Of a DNA stretch of 28,092 nucleotides, positions 1-8,609 are shown in pieces (the stretch's first letter is position 1; every line of letters begins with the position of its first letter). Under the pieces are notes generated by a model. That model did not search any database. It saw only the letters and a program-made list of their open reading frames with translations, and was not told where the DNA came from. The DNA is from an uncultured Collinsella sp. GTDB lineage: Bacteria > Actinomycetota > Coriobacteriia > Coriobacteriales > Coriobacteriaceae. A program made the position numbers and the translations under genes. The DNA lies in NCBI GenBank assembly GCA_900545555.1, contig UQZI01000022.1:1-28092 (forward strand). The letters are read 5' to 3'.

Positions 1-1
1 G

Positions 2-1378
2 CTGCTTGACGAAGGGGAAGATGCGGCCGACCGCAAAGATCTAAAGGTCGGCGAAGAGATCAAAAAAGAGCTTCGCGATACTCTGTCGGAACTGCACCCT
101 GCCGATATCGCCGACATTATCGAGCAGCTCGACCCGCGCCTGCGTGCGCAGGTGTTTGCGCAGCTCGATACTGCCCAGGCCGCCGAGGCCATCTCGGAGT
201 TCGATGACGACGAGCTTATGACCGAGATGCTCGAGGGCCTGTCCGACACCGACGCATCGTCGATGCTGGCCATGATGGACCCGGACGACGCTGCCGACCT
301 GATCGACGAGCTCGATTATGAGAAGGCCGAGAAGCTCCTGCGCCTGATGGGCGTCAAGGAGGAGAAGGCGATTCGTAATCTGCTGGGGTATGAGGACAAC
401 ACCGCCGGCCGCATCATGACCTCGGAGTTTGTCTCCCTGCCCGCAACGGCAACGGTCGGTGACGCCATCGAGGCGATTCGCGAGCTCGACGAGGACTTCG
501 AGAGCGTCTACTACGTCTATACCGAGGATCCGAGCGGCATGCTGACCGGTGTGCTTTCGCTGCGCACGCTGATCGTAGCCGACCGCGACGCCACGCTGGG
601 TCAGCTGGCCTATCGCGACCTGGTCTACGTGTCGCCCGACGAGGACCAGGAAGACGTGACGGACGAGATGACCAAGTACGACCTGGTCGCTATCCCCGTC
701 TGCGACGAGAACCGTCATATCCTGGGTATCGTAACCTTCGACGACGCCATGGACGTTATCGCCGAGGAGCATCAGGAGGACCTGCAGATCGCCGGTGTCG
801 GCTCGGGCGACAGCGCGTCGGACGACTCGACGAACGTGCTCAGCTGGTTCGTGCATCGCCAGTACTGGGTTGTTGTATGGGGCATCGCGTCGTGCATCAT
901 GGCGACCGTGCTGGGAACGGCGCTCGGCTCCGCGCATCTGGTGGTGTTCCCCATGTGCGCCATGCCGCTCGTGCTGCTGGCGGCCTCGCGCATGGTGTCG
1001 TTCGTCAAGAACTACTTCCTGGAGTATGACGGTCACGACGACGAGCCCAAGCCGTATCTGGGGTTCTTCTTCCAGAGCACGGGCATGGGCCTGATTCTGT
1101 CGCTCGTGACCTACCTGTGCGCCCAGCTGGTGCGCACCGCTGCGTTCCTCGATGCGCCCATGTTTGAGGAGCAGCTCTTTACCGGGTGCTTTAATATCGC
1201 TGCCATTATTTGCCTGGTTGGCAACATGAGCGCCGTGATTTACCTGATGGTGCTGTTCTGGCGTGACGAGCATGACCTCAACACGTCGGGCACCGCCATG
1301 AACGTCATTGCCGTCATGATTTCGTGTGTGGCGTATTGCATCGCCGCGGTGCTGCTCGTCATATCAGTCATGGGTTAG
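2..1378 (+). CDS. mgtE: MgtE-like magnesium transporter/channel, 5' end outside the window
   Basis: The reading frame is open to the left edge, so the N-terminus is missing; the GTG at 152 is internal. The visible protein has the end of an MgtE N domain (LHPADIADIIEQLDP and following acidic helical repeats), then two CBS domains (from IMTSEFVSLP to about HILGIVTFDDAMDVIAEEHQED), then about five membrane segments up to the stop. MgtE proteins are Mg2+ channels gated by cytosolic Mg2+ binding to the N and CBS domains. The regulatory half is convincing. The membrane half is divergent: where family members have a GGN-type motif in the second helix, this one reads FPMCAMPLVLLAASRM. Mg2+ transport is therefore likely but not certain. 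The stop is followed 8 bases later by the start of an NRAMP-like gene, suggesting one operon. Confidence 0.8.
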   Translation: MLDEGEDAADRKDLKVGEEIKKELRDTLSELHPADIADIIEQLDPRLRAQVFAQLDTAQAAEAISEFDDDELMTEMLEGLSDTDASSMLAMMDPDDAADLIDELDYEKAEKLLRLMGVKEEKAIRNLLGYEDNTAGRIMTSEFVSLPATATVGDAIEAIRELDEDFESVYYVYTEDPSGMLTGVLSLRTLIVADRDATLGQLAYRDLVYVSPDEDQEDVTDEMTKYDLVAIPVCDENRHILGIVTFDDAMDVIAEEHQEDLQIAGVGSGDSASDDSTNVLSWFVHRQYWVVVWGIASCIMATVLGTALGSAHLVVFPMCAMPLVLLAASRMVSFVKNYFLEYDGHDDEPKPYLGFFFQSTGMGLILSLVTYLCAQLVRTAAFLDAPMFEEQLFTGCFNIAAIICLVGNMSAVIYLMVLFWRDEHDLNTSGTAMNVIAVMISCVAYCIAAVLLVISVMG

Positions 1379-1386
1379 GTGGTCGC

Positions 1387-2649
1387 GTGCAAAATACCAA
1401 GCAAAAGTCGGGCACCAAGCAAAAGTTGACCATCGCGGCCATCTTTGGCGCTATGGGTCCCGGTCTGCTGGCGGCGCTTTCGGGCAATGACGCCGGCGGC
1501 ATTGCAACGTATTCCAGCGCGGGCGCCAGCTATGGCTACAAGATGCTGTGGATGCTTCCTGTCATGACTGTACTGCTCATCGTGACGCAGGAGACCGCGG
1601 CGCGCTGCGGCTGCGTCACGGGCAAGGGCCTGGCATCGCTCATTCGCGAGCGCTTTGGCGTGCGCAAGAGTGTACTTGCTATGGCGGCGCTGTTGATCGC
1701 CAACACGGCTGTGACCATTTCGGAGTTTGCGGGTATTGCGAGCGGCCTTGCCCTCTTTGGCGTGCCGGCGAGCATCTCGGTGCCGTTGGTGGCGCTGCTG
1801 GTGTGGATGCTTACCATGTCGGGGAGTTTCCAGCGCATCGAGAAGATTCTGCTGCTGGTGAGCTGCGTGTTCGTGACCTACATCGTCGCCGCGTTTATGG
1901 CTGGCCCCAACTGGGGTGAGGTCGCGGTCGACCTGGTCGTGCCCAACATTCAAAATGACCCCAGCTACGTGTCGCTCGTGGTCGCAACGATCGGTACCAC
2001 CATCGCGCCGTGGATGATTTTCTTGGCGCAGAACAACGTGGTCGATAAGAACGCGGGCGAGGACGACATCGTGCTGCAGCGTATTGATACCGTGAGCGGC
2101 TCGCTTGCCGCCGATGTTATTGCCGGCTTTATTATCATCACGACCGGTACGGTGTTGTTCCCGGCGGGTATTCAGATTAGCGATGCCGCCGATGCTGCCC
2201 GCGCGCTGGAGCCTATTGCGGGTCAGTGGTCCACGGTACTGTTTGCCTCGGGCTTGGTCGCGGCGAGCTTCTTGGCCGCCTGCGTGCTGCCGGGCGTTAC
2301 GTCGAGCGCTATCTGCGAGGCATTTGGTTGGGAGCGCGGTGCCGACCGCAGCTGGGACGAGGCCCCGGTCTATCGCGGCATCATTACGGCCATCATCGGT
2401 ATCTCTGCCGTGCTGGTGCTTATGCCCGGCGTCGATCTGTTCCAGATTATGATGACCTCGCAGGTCATCAATGGCGTGCTGCTGCCCGTGGTTCTGGTGT
2501 TCCAGGTAGTTATTGCCGCTGACCGTCACATTATGGGCACTAACCGCAACGGCCGCGTGTGGAATGTGCTCACTTGGGCGACTATCGGTGTGATTACGGT
2601 GCTGACGGTCGTCATGTTTGTTCTGCAGGCGATGGGTTACAGCGCTTAG
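1387..2649 (+). CDS. NRAMP-related transporter, probably Mg2+ (NRMT-type)
   Basis: A 420-residue polytopic membrane protein with about 11 hydrophobic segments and the overall NRAMP/SLC11 pattern. The start chosen is GTG 1387 (VQNTKQKSGTKQK), preceded by GGTTAGGTGG. The longer frame from 1324 runs into mgtE and is unlikely. Classical Mn/Fe NRAMPs carry DPGN in helix 1 and MPH in helix 6. Here helix 1 reads SGNDAGGIATYS (Asp35, then AGG) and helix 6 reads TTIAPWMIFLAQ (Ala207-Pro-Trp), so the metal-selecting Met and His are absent. This is the pattern of NRAMP-related Mg2+ transporters, a clade studied in Clostridium and in the coriobacterium Eggerthella lenta. Its place directly behind an mgtE-like gene supports Mg2+. 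It would easily be mislabelled as a manganese transporter. Family is sure; substrate is inference. Confidence 0.85.
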   Translation: MQNTKQKSGTKQKLTIAAIFGAMGPGLLAALSGNDAGGIATYSSAGASYGYKMLWMLPVMTVLLIVTQETAARCGCVTGKGLASLIRERFGVRKSVLAMAALLIANTAVTISEFAGIASGLALFGVPASISVPLVALLVWMLTMSGSFQRIEKILLLVSCVFVTYIVAAFMAGPNWGEVAVDLVVPNIQNDPSYVSLVVATIGTTIAPWMIFLAQNNVVDKNAGEDDIVLQRIDTVSGSLAADVIAGFIIITTGTVLFPAGIQISDAADAARALEPIAGQWSTVLFASGLVAASFLAACVLPGVTSSAICEAFGWERGADRSWDEAPVYRGIITAIIGISAVLVLMPGVDLFQIMMTSQVINGVLLPVVLVFQVVIAADRHIMGTNRNGRVWNVLTWATIGVITVLTVVMFVLQAMGYSA

Positions 2650-2666
2650 CGCCTCTTTTGGACACC

Positions 2667-2702
2667 AAACAGGCCGCAGCGATGGACTGCGGCCTGTTTT
2701 TT
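2667..2702 (+). terminator. Rho-independent terminator after the NRAMP-like gene
   Basis: A 13-bp perfect stem (2667-2679 pairing with 2687-2699, AAACAGGCCGCAG / CTGCGGCCTGTTT) with a 7-base loop, ending in a run of T to 2702. It closes the mgtE-NRAMP unit. The convergent acyltransferase gene ends 58 bases further on. Confidence 0.9.
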
Positions 2703-2759
2703 GCCCGCGACCTCTTGGGGCCGACTCTAAAAGAGTGATTTTGGGTTGTTTGCTGCGGG

Positions 2760-4976
2760 TTACTTGTCGGTGCCCAGCTTGTGCGGCTTGAGAGCGAGCG
2801 CATTGACGAGTGCGTCGGTGGCAGATTTGACGGCTGCCGGCTGCGGATCGTTGACGTGATCCTCGGGGTGTACGGGCAGGTCCTTCTTGACTGCATCGTG
2901 GATCAAGTTGAGGTACTCAGTCACGCCAGTGGTCGACAGGTGCGTGCCATCGCCATCGAACAGGTCGTTGCGATTGGCGCTGTATCCGTACCAGTCGATA
3001 ACGCGCACGTTCTTGTAGCGCGTAGCAGCGTTGGCGATGGCCTGGTTGGTAGAGCCAACCCACGGCTGCGGGCTGCGCGTGTTCACAAACACCACAATAC
3101 GCTTATCTCCTGCATCGGTCATGATGGCGTCGATCTGGTCGTCGGTTACCAAGCCGTTGGTGCCCAGTGCAAAGACCACGATCTTGCCGGCAAGGTTCTG
3201 TTGGAGATAGCCCTCAAATGTCGCGCGGCCCGCATCAAACTGGCGGCCCTTTTCGGCATCGATGTGACTGTGGGGGAACACGCCGTCAAAGGAATCAACG
3301 GCGCGCAGCGACACGGAGTCACCGATCATCAGCAGGTCGTAGGATCCGTCGGGGAAGCCGTCGTTGTCCTTGTCGGTGCCGTCGGCCGCCTGCTGGTCGG
3401 TGGGCGCGGTGTTTTTGGCTTCCTTGTTGAGGACTTCGGCGCCCTCACCGCTCAGTGCGGAGGTCTCCGGCACAAAAATCAGGCCGCCCAGCGCGATAAC
3501 AAGCACAATCCCGCAAGTGGCGCACACGGGAATATGCGCGCGCACCCAGTTGGCGGGCGTGGTGGTGCCGTCGCGGAATTCGGATACGGTGCGCCCAAAG
3601 GCACCCTTTCTAAACGGCGTCTCGATAAAGCGATATGAGCATTCGGCTACGGCGACCACCAACAACACCTGCAAAATGTACTGCCACCACGGCGTATCGT
3701 TGATGTTGGCGACAGGGTTCATGAGCAACAGTAGCGGATAGTGCCACAGGTAGATGCTGTACGAGCGCTTGCCAACCCACACGAGCGGCTCGGCGGACAG
3801 TGCGCGGGCAACCATTCCCTGGGGCTGCACGCAGGCCGCGATGACCATGAGCGTGAGGATGGAGCATAGCAGCGTGCCGCCGCGATACTGGAACGCGGTG
3901 TAGCCGTTGGTGAGCGCGACCATGGCGGCAAGGCCAACCAGACCCACGACGCCCAACACATCGAGGGATGCGGGCGAGGACCAAAAGCGCACGAGGGCGC
4001 TCGGCTGTGCCGGGACGGTCTCGGCTGCGTTGTCGGCCTTCTCGCCAAGCTTGCCCTCGGCGTTCTTGCCGTGCTTGGCGGCGCCAGCCAGGCGATTGAG
4101 CCCCAAACGACGGGCGAGGCGCACCGGAGCCAGGTCGCGATCGGGGATAAAGGCCATCCAGGCGCCCAGCAGCAGCGAGAACACGCGGGTGTCGGTGCCG
4201 TAGTACACGCGGCTGGGGTCGGCGGCGGGGTTATAGAGCACCATCATGGCGATGGCGGAGACAGCAGCCAGGCCCAGAACCATGCGGCGCGTGTTGGGCT
4301 TGCTCATGTGCATGGATACCATAGCGAGCAGCAGCGGGGGCCAAACCAGGTAGAACTGTTCCTCGATGGCGAGCGACCAAAAGTGCGTAAGCGGCGAGGG
4401 ATCGCCCAGGGCGTTGAAGTACGAGACGTCCTGCATAATCTGCCACCAGTTGTTAAAGAACAGCAGCGACGGCAGAATGTCGGGACGCATCTTGGTGAGC
4501 ATCACGTGGTTAAAGATGGTGCACAGCGCGCAGGTCACGAACACTACCGTTACCACGGCGGGGACCAGGCGACGGATGCGGCGAATCCAGAAGCTCTTAA
4601 GGTCGATGCGACCGGTCTTAGCGACTTCGTTGAGCAGCAAGCGCGTGATCAGATAGCCCGAAAGCACAAAGAAGATCGTGACGCCAAGCAGGCCGCCCTG
4701 AGCCCACGTGAGGTTGAGGTGATAGAGCACCACCGCGACGACGGCAAGCGTGCGCAGGCCGTCAAGGGCAGGGATGTAGCGGGACTTGGGGCGAGCAGGC
4801 GTCTGCTCCGCGGCGGGAGTGTTGGCGCGGCCCGCGTTGTTGGCAGAAGCGCGATGGGGGCTCGCGGTGCGTCGCGGCTCGTTGGCACGGCGTTCGCCCT
4901 TCACGCGTTCGTGCGGCGCCGGCTCGTTGCCCGTGCGGCGTCGACCGCGCGAGCCCGATTGCGAGAATTGTTCCAT
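2760..4976 (-). CDS. OatA-type acyltransferase: acyltransferase-3 membrane domain plus SGNH domain
   Basis: 738 residues. Residues 1-65 are a basic, proline-rich cytoplasmic tail. An acyltransferase-3 domain follows (RYIPALDGLRTLAVVAVVLYH with His86 the likely catalytic His, FFVLSGYLITRLL, FWSLAIEEQFYLVWP), with about 10 membrane helices to residue ~440. The extracellular C-terminus is an SGNH hydrolase-like domain with GDS at 552-554, GTNG, and the Asp676/His679 pair in GDGTHLS. The architecture is that of OatA, which O-acetylates peptidoglycan MurNAc: the membrane domain passes acetyl groups outward and the SGNH domain transfers them. It could instead act on a surface polysaccharide, which this fold also does. 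All three SGNH catalytic positions are present. A charged linker rich in Lys/Ala (about residues 295-330) interrupts the membrane part. Start ATG 4976 has a weak GGATGATG upstream. Confidence 0.85.
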   Translation of the reverse strand: MEQFSQSGSRGRRRTGNEPAPHERVKGERRANEPRRTASPHRASANNAGRANTPAAEQTPARPKSRYIPALDGLRTLAVVAVVLYHLNLTWAQGGLLGVTIFFVLSGYLITRLLLNEVAKTGRIDLKSFWIRRIRRLVPAVVTVVFVTCALCTIFNHVMLTKMRPDILPSLLFFNNWWQIMQDVSYFNALGDPSPLTHFWSLAIEEQFYLVWPPLLLAMVSMHMSKPNTRRMVLGLAAVSAIAMMVLYNPAADPSRVYYGTDTRVFSLLLGAWMAFIPDRDLAPVRLARRLGLNRLAGAAKHGKNAEGKLGEKADNAAETVPAQPSALVRFWSSPASLDVLGVVGLVGLAAMVALTNGYTAFQYRGGTLLCSILTLMVIAACVQPQGMVARALSAEPLVWVGKRSYSIYLWHYPLLLLMNPVANINDTPWWQYILQVLLVVAVAECSYRFIETPFRKGAFGRTVSEFRDGTTTPANWVRAHIPVCATCGIVLVIALGGLIFVPETSALSGEGAEVLNKEAKNTAPTDQQAADGTDKDNDGFPDGSYDLLMIGDSVSLRAVDSFDGVFPHSHIDAEKGRQFDAGRATFEGYLQQNLAGKIVVFALGTNGLVTDDQIDAIMTDAGDKRIVVFVNTRSPQPWVGSTNQAIANAATRYKNVRVIDWYGYSANRNDLFDGDGTHLSTTGVTEYLNLIHDAVKKDLPVHPEDHVNDPQPAAVKSATDALVNALALKPHKLGTDK

Positions 4977-5069
4977 AAAACATCATCCAATGACGAGAAT
5001 AATCAGCACGTATTCATTGTAGCTGCCTACCCCTGTGAATGCTTGCTGCTGGCGCAAGCTCAAGCGCGC

Positions 5070-5087
5070 GTCCACATCAAAGTGGAC
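5070..5087. promoter_or_regulatory. Short palindrome upstream of ribokinase
   Basis: GTCCAC, six bases, GTGGAC form an inverted repeat about 75 bases before the ribokinase start, in the divergent spacer shared with the acyltransferase gene. A TTATAG box lies just after it (5093-5098). It could be an operator, but only the palindrome itself is seen. Confidence 0.3.
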
Positions 5088-5163
5088 TAAAGTTATAGGG
5101 GGTGCGAGAGTGCACAATCGTTGGTCGACGGTGGGCGCAAAGCCTGAAGACGAGGAGGTTTCC

Positions 5164-6159
5164 ATGGCGGATCACAGCATCGTTGCGGTGTTCGGCAGCA
5201 TGAACATGGACCTTTCGGTGGCGTGCGAGCGCATGCCGCGCGCGGGCGAGACCGTCGGTGGCAGCGGTTTTATCACCAACGCCGGCGGTAAGGGAGCCAA
5301 TCAGGCCGTTGCCGCTGCGCGCATGGGTGCGCGCACGTGCATGATTGGCGCTGTTGGGCGCGATACCTTTGGCGATGCGCTTGTGACAGGGCTCCAGGAT
5401 GCCGGCGTGGGCGTTGAGTTTGTGGCGCGTCGCGATGACGTGGAGACCGGTACCGCGACTATCATTCGCTGTGAGAGCGACAACCGCATCGTGCTGTCGC
5501 CGGGCGCCAACCATGCGCTTGCGGGCGAGGACGTTGCCCGCGCACTGAGGCGCTTGGTGGCCGACGAGCTCGACGGCGATGCCAGCGAGATTGCCCCGGC
5601 TGCTGGCGGCGTCTTTATCGCCCAGGGCGAATGTGACCTTGCGGCGACGGCCGGGGCGCTTGCTTGCGCTCACGAGCTGGGGTTCTATACGATCTTTAAT
5701 CCGGCGCCCGCCTGCGACCTGCCGGCAGGAGCGTGGCCAGCGGTCGACCTGGTCTGCCCCAACGAGACCGAGTGCCAGATGCTGACGGGCATTCTGCCCA
5801 CAGATGATGCGAGTTGCGTCGCCGCGCTCAATGCGCTGCTCGACAAGGGCGCCGGGGCTGCGGTCATCACGTTGGGCGGCGCCGGCTCGGTTACGCTCGG
5901 CGATGGCGGTGAGCCGCTGCGCATGCCGGCGCTTTCGAGCGCGGTGGTCGATACGACGGCCGCGGGCGATACGTTTATCGGCGCGTTGGCGGCGGCTCGT
6001 CTGGAGGGCCTGCCGCTCTTTGAGTGCATGGCGGCGGGTGCTCGCGCCTCGGCGGTGACGGTGTCGCGCCTGGGCGCTCAGCAATCAATTCCCACGCGTA
6101 CGGAAGTCGAGCACAAGTTTGGGTCGGACGATTTAGTACAAGGCGGAGAAGCGGAGTAG
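5164..6159 (+). CDS. rbsK: Ribokinase (PfkB family)
   Basis: 331 residues. It phosphorylates D-ribose to ribose 5-phosphate with ATP. The N-terminal PfkB signature is present (GSMNMDLSV, then NAGGKGANQAVAAARMG), as is the C-terminal signature DTTAAGDTFIGALAAA, with Asp263 and the catalytic-base Asp269. Start ATG 5164 is chosen because GAGGAGG sits just before it and the protein then begins in register with the family; the longer frame from 5035 covers the promoter region. The nucleoside hydrolase starts 4 bases after the stop, so the two are co-transcribed and the ribose released by that enzyme is the obvious substrate. A related sugar kinase of the family cannot be excluded, but the NAGGKGAN motif favours ribokinase. 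Confidence 0.85.
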   Translation: MADHSIVAVFGSMNMDLSVACERMPRAGETVGGSGFITNAGGKGANQAVAAARMGARTCMIGAVGRDTFGDALVTGLQDAGVGVEFVARRDDVETGTATIIRCESDNRIVLSPGANHALAGEDVARALRRLVADELDGDASEIAPAAGGVFIAQGECDLAATAGALACAHELGFYTIFNPAPACDLPAGAWPAVDLVCPNETECQMLTGILPTDDASCVAALNALLDKGAGAAVITLGGAGSVTLGDGGEPLRMPALSSAVVDTTAAGDTFIGALAAARLEGLPLFECMAAGARASAVTVSRLGAQQSIPTRTEVEHKFGSDDLVQGGEAE

Positions 6160-6163
6160 AACA

Positions 6164-7138
6164 ATGGCAACCAAGAAGCTGATCCTTGATCTGGATATGG
6201 GTGTGGACGATGCGATGGCGCTCGCCTATGCCATCGCAAGCCCCGAGGTGGAGCTCGTCGGCATCACCACGTGCTTTGGCAACGTGCGCGTCGAGCAGTC
6301 GGCGCACAACTGCTTGGCGGTGCTCGACCTGTTGGGTCGTCCCGAGGTGCCGGTGTACCTGGGCGCCGATCGTCCCATGAAGGCGACCGAACCCTACACG
6401 CCGCCGGCGTCCACCACGCTTATCCACGGCAAGAACGGTATTGGCGGCGCAAGCGTGCCCGCTTCGCCGTACGAGCCGGTGGGCGCGACGTCGGCCGATG
6501 GCAATGCGGCGGTCGATTGCCTGATTGATGCCGCGCGTACCTATGGCCCCGATTTGATCTACGTGGCGACCGGCCCGCTCTCCAATCTGTCGCTCGCCCT
6601 GGAGCGTGATGCGGCGGCGATGATGTCTATCGGTCGCGTGGTCGTGATGGGCGGTGCGCTTACCGTGCCCGGCAACGTGAGCGCGGGCGCCGAGGCCAAC
6701 ATGGCGGGCGACCCCGAGGCTGCCGACGCCGTGTTGCGCTCGGGCCGCAAGCTCACCATGGTGGGCTTGGATGTGACGCACCGCGTGGTGCTCACGCGCC
6801 GCGACGTTGCCGGCTGGACGGGCTCGGGCACTATGGCTGGCTGCGCGTTTGCGAGCATGGTCGAGCACTATATCGGTTCGTACGAAATGAACGCGCCCTA
6901 CCTGGGCGGCTGCGCGCTGCACGATCCGCTGGCGGTTGCCGTGGCGATTGATCCCACGCTCGTGGGTGCGCTCGGCTGCAATCTTCGTGTCGACCTGCTG
7001 GGCGAGTACCGCGGCCGCACTATCTGTGATGAGCACCGTCTGTCCGATCCGGATAAGAGCGCGCTCGTGGCGCTCACCGTGGACGCCCCACGTTTCCTCG
7101 CGGAGTTTAAGGCACGCATGGCTCGCATCCTTGGCTAA
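6164..7138 (+). CDS. Inosine-uridine-type nucleoside hydrolase
   Basis: 324 residues. Nucleoside hydrolases split ribonucleosides into base and ribose. The N-terminal calcium-binding cluster DLDMGVDDAMA (Asp9, Asp11, Asp15, Asp16) is intact, as are the family motifs VATGPLSNLSLAL, the metal-loop segment MGGALTVPGNV and the C-terminal LHDPLAVA (His253-Asp254). The start ATG 6164 follows a GGAGAAGCGGAG ribosome site and lies 4 bases after rbsK. Together with ribokinase it makes a salvage or catabolic pair: nucleoside to ribose to ribose 5-phosphate. Purine or pyrimidine preference (rihA/B/C) cannot be read from sequence. No nucleoside or ribose transporter is in the window. Confidence 0.88.
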   Translation: MATKKLILDLDMGVDDAMALAYAIASPEVELVGITTCFGNVRVEQSAHNCLAVLDLLGRPEVPVYLGADRPMKATEPYTPPASTTLIHGKNGIGGASVPASPYEPVGATSADGNAAVDCLIDAARTYGPDLIYVATGPLSNLSLALERDAAAMMSIGRVVVMGGALTVPGNVSAGAEANMAGDPEAADAVLRSGRKLTMVGLDVTHRVVLTRRDVAGWTGSGTMAGCAFASMVEHYIGSYEMNAPYLGGCALHDPLAVAVAIDPTLVGALGCNLRVDLLGEYRGRTICDEHRLSDPDKSALVALTVDAPRFLAEFKARMARILG

Positions 7139-7212
7139 ACGGTTTCTGTGCCCCGATCCAGATTAGCTACCGAGTAAATACGCCCGTTGGGGGAATAGTC
7201 GCGTCGCTTCGC

Positions 7213-7258
7213 TTGACAACAGGCTAAACTAGCTATTAAACATTTACTATTCTGTTTA
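7213..7258 (+). promoter_or_regulatory. Promoter with operator-like palindrome ahead of lacI-type gene
   Basis: A perfect TTGACA (7213-7218) is the likely -35 box; an AT-rich TATTAA/TTAAAC follows at 15-17 bases. Immediately downstream lies TAAACA, ten bases, TGTTTA (7237-7242 and 7253-7258). The same GTTTA/TAAAC half-sites recur before the isomerase gene, so this may be the regulator's own operator. The binding is inferred. Confidence 0.5.
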
Positions 7259-7341
7259 GATTGAATTTGCGGTCGTTTAGTTGTCGAGTCACGGGGCGGT
7301 CAGGCCACGATGCTCCGCCACGACCGTTGCTAGGGGGAACA

Positions 7342-8352
7342 ATGGCCAAAGCAAGTGTTCGCGAAATCAGCCGCATCACCGGTTTTTCGCCTGCGACCGT
7401 GTCCAACGCGCTCAACCGCAAGCGCAGCGTGAGCGAGGAGACCGCCAAAGTCATCCTGGAGTGCGCGCAGTCGCTCGGCTATCAGCAGTCGACGCAGCTC
7501 GAGAGCATCCAGTTTGTGCTCGCGCGCAAGACGGGCGCCATCCTGGACGAGAGCACCTTCCATCCCGCGGTTATTGAGGGCGTGGAGCGCCAGGCGCGTC
7601 GCCACGGCATGAGCACGAGCTTTGTCTCGCTCGACTTTAGCGACCTGGACGCCGTGCGTCCGCAGGTCGAGGGCCTGATCGCCGACCCGTCTGCCGCCAT
7701 CGTGCTGATGGGTACCGAGCTGGGTGAGGAAGATTACGCCCTGTTCGCCAACGCTGCCGCCCACCTGATCGTGCTCGACGGCTGGAGCGACCGCCAGTAC
7801 TTTGATGCCGTAGTCATTGCCAATACCGATTCGGTGCTGCGCGCCGTGGACTACCTTATCGAGAAGGGTCACAGGCAAATCGGCTATCTGGCAGGCGATC
7901 TTCGTATCCGCAACTTTAAGGATCGCGAGCGCGGCTATCGCCAAGCGCTTGAGGATGCGGACCTCGAGGCCAATCCGGCATGGCACGTCACGCTGGGCAC
8001 CACGCTCGAAGGTGCCTATCGCGATATGGGTGCATGGCTCGACAGCGTCTCACGCGACGACCTGCCGACGGCTTTCTTTGCCGAGAACGACGTGCTCGCC
8101 GTGGGTGCCATGCGCGCGTTCAACGAGCACGGCATTCGCGTGCCCGAGGATGTCTCGATCATCGGCTTTGACGACCTATCTCTGGGCGCTTTTTCCAACC
8201 CGCCGCTCACCACGGTGCATGTTCCCAAGCACGAGGTGGGTGAGATCGCGGTGCGCCGCCTGGTGGGCAACATCCGCAATCCCAAGAGCTACACCTGCAA
8301 AACGGCTGTGTCGACCTATTTTGTCGAGCGCCAGAGCGTGCGCGAAATCTAG
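7342..8352 (+). CDS. LacI-family transcriptional regulator of the sugar cluster
   Basis: 336 residues. Residues 1-50 form the LacI helix-turn-helix (ASVREISRITGFSPATVSNA, then LNRKRSVSEETAKVI). The rest is a periplasmic-binding-protein-like effector domain with typical features (YLIEKGHRQIGYLAGD, FFAENDVLAVGAMRAFNEHG, DVSIIGFDDLSLGAFSNPPLTTV). It normally represses sugar genes until a ligand binds. Start ATG 7342 follows TAGGGGGAAC; the frame from 7261 runs over the promoter. It sits between the ribonucleoside pair and the isomerase-transketolase-kinase genes, in the same direction. Repeated GTTTA/TAAAC sites stand before both lacI and the isomerase, so those genes are the probable targets. 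The effector is unknown; a sugar or sugar phosphate from this pathway is the natural guess. Confidence 0.85.
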   Translation: MAKASVREISRITGFSPATVSNALNRKRSVSEETAKVILECAQSLGYQQSTQLESIQFVLARKTGAILDESTFHPAVIEGVERQARRHGMSTSFVSLDFSDLDAVRPQVEGLIADPSAAIVLMGTELGEEDYALFANAAAHLIVLDGWSDRQYFDAVVIANTDSVLRAVDYLIEKGHRQIGYLAGDLRIRNFKDRERGYRQALEDADLEANPAWHVTLGTTLEGAYRDMGAWLDSVSRDDLPTAFFAENDVLAVGAMRAFNEHGIRVPEDVSIIGFDDLSLGAFSNPPLTTVHVPKHEVGEIAVRRLVGNIRNPKSYTCKTAVSTYFVERQSVREI

Positions 8353-8415
8353 GCGGAGACGGCATCGCCTGCAGCGTGCCAAAGCTCGCTAGGGCAGTAA
8401 ACATAGCGCTATTCA

Positions 8416-8443
8416 AAAGAGGGTCCTTCGGGACCCTCTTTTT
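8416..8443 (+). terminator. Rho-independent terminator after lacI-type gene
   Basis: An 11-bp stem (AAAGAGGGTCC / GGACCCTCTTT, 8416-8426 and 8431-8441) with a TTCG tetraloop and a T tract. It separates the regulator from the isomerase operon. Confidence 0.93.
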
Positions 8444-8465
8444 GTTGCCCTTGTATGTTCAGATT

Positions 8466-8583
8466 GTTTACATACCGTTTAGGCTGATTTCTCTACCGTT
8501 TACGAGACTTTCGCGCTAAACTTTTAAACAAAAGAGTAAAACATTTAGTAAACAGAACAAAACGAAACATGCGTCTGTTTACT
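8466..8583 (+). promoter_or_regulatory. Array of GTTTA/TAAAC operator-like sites before the isomerase operon
   Basis: GTTTA occurs at 8466, 8477 and 8498 (spacings of 11 and 21 bases, about one and two helical turns); the last two lie within the repeated TACCGTTTA. TAAAC in the other orientation occurs at 8517, 8525 and 8549. The region ends with a 9-bp inverted repeat, AGTAAACAG (8547-8555) and CTGTTTACT (8575-8583), 27 bases before the isomerase start. The half-sites match those before lacI. A clear -35/-10 pair could not be assigned. Confidence 0.5.
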
Positions 8584-8609
8584 GAACATGTGACTAGGGG
8601 AGGACGTAC

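Noticed and set aside
4071..5090. Long open frame on the plus strand opposite the acyltransferase gene
   Set aside because: It is a shadow of the GC-rich minus-strand gene; its translation is rich in His, Arg, Gln and Gly with no recognisable motif, while the minus-strand product has complete acyltransferase and SGNH signatures.
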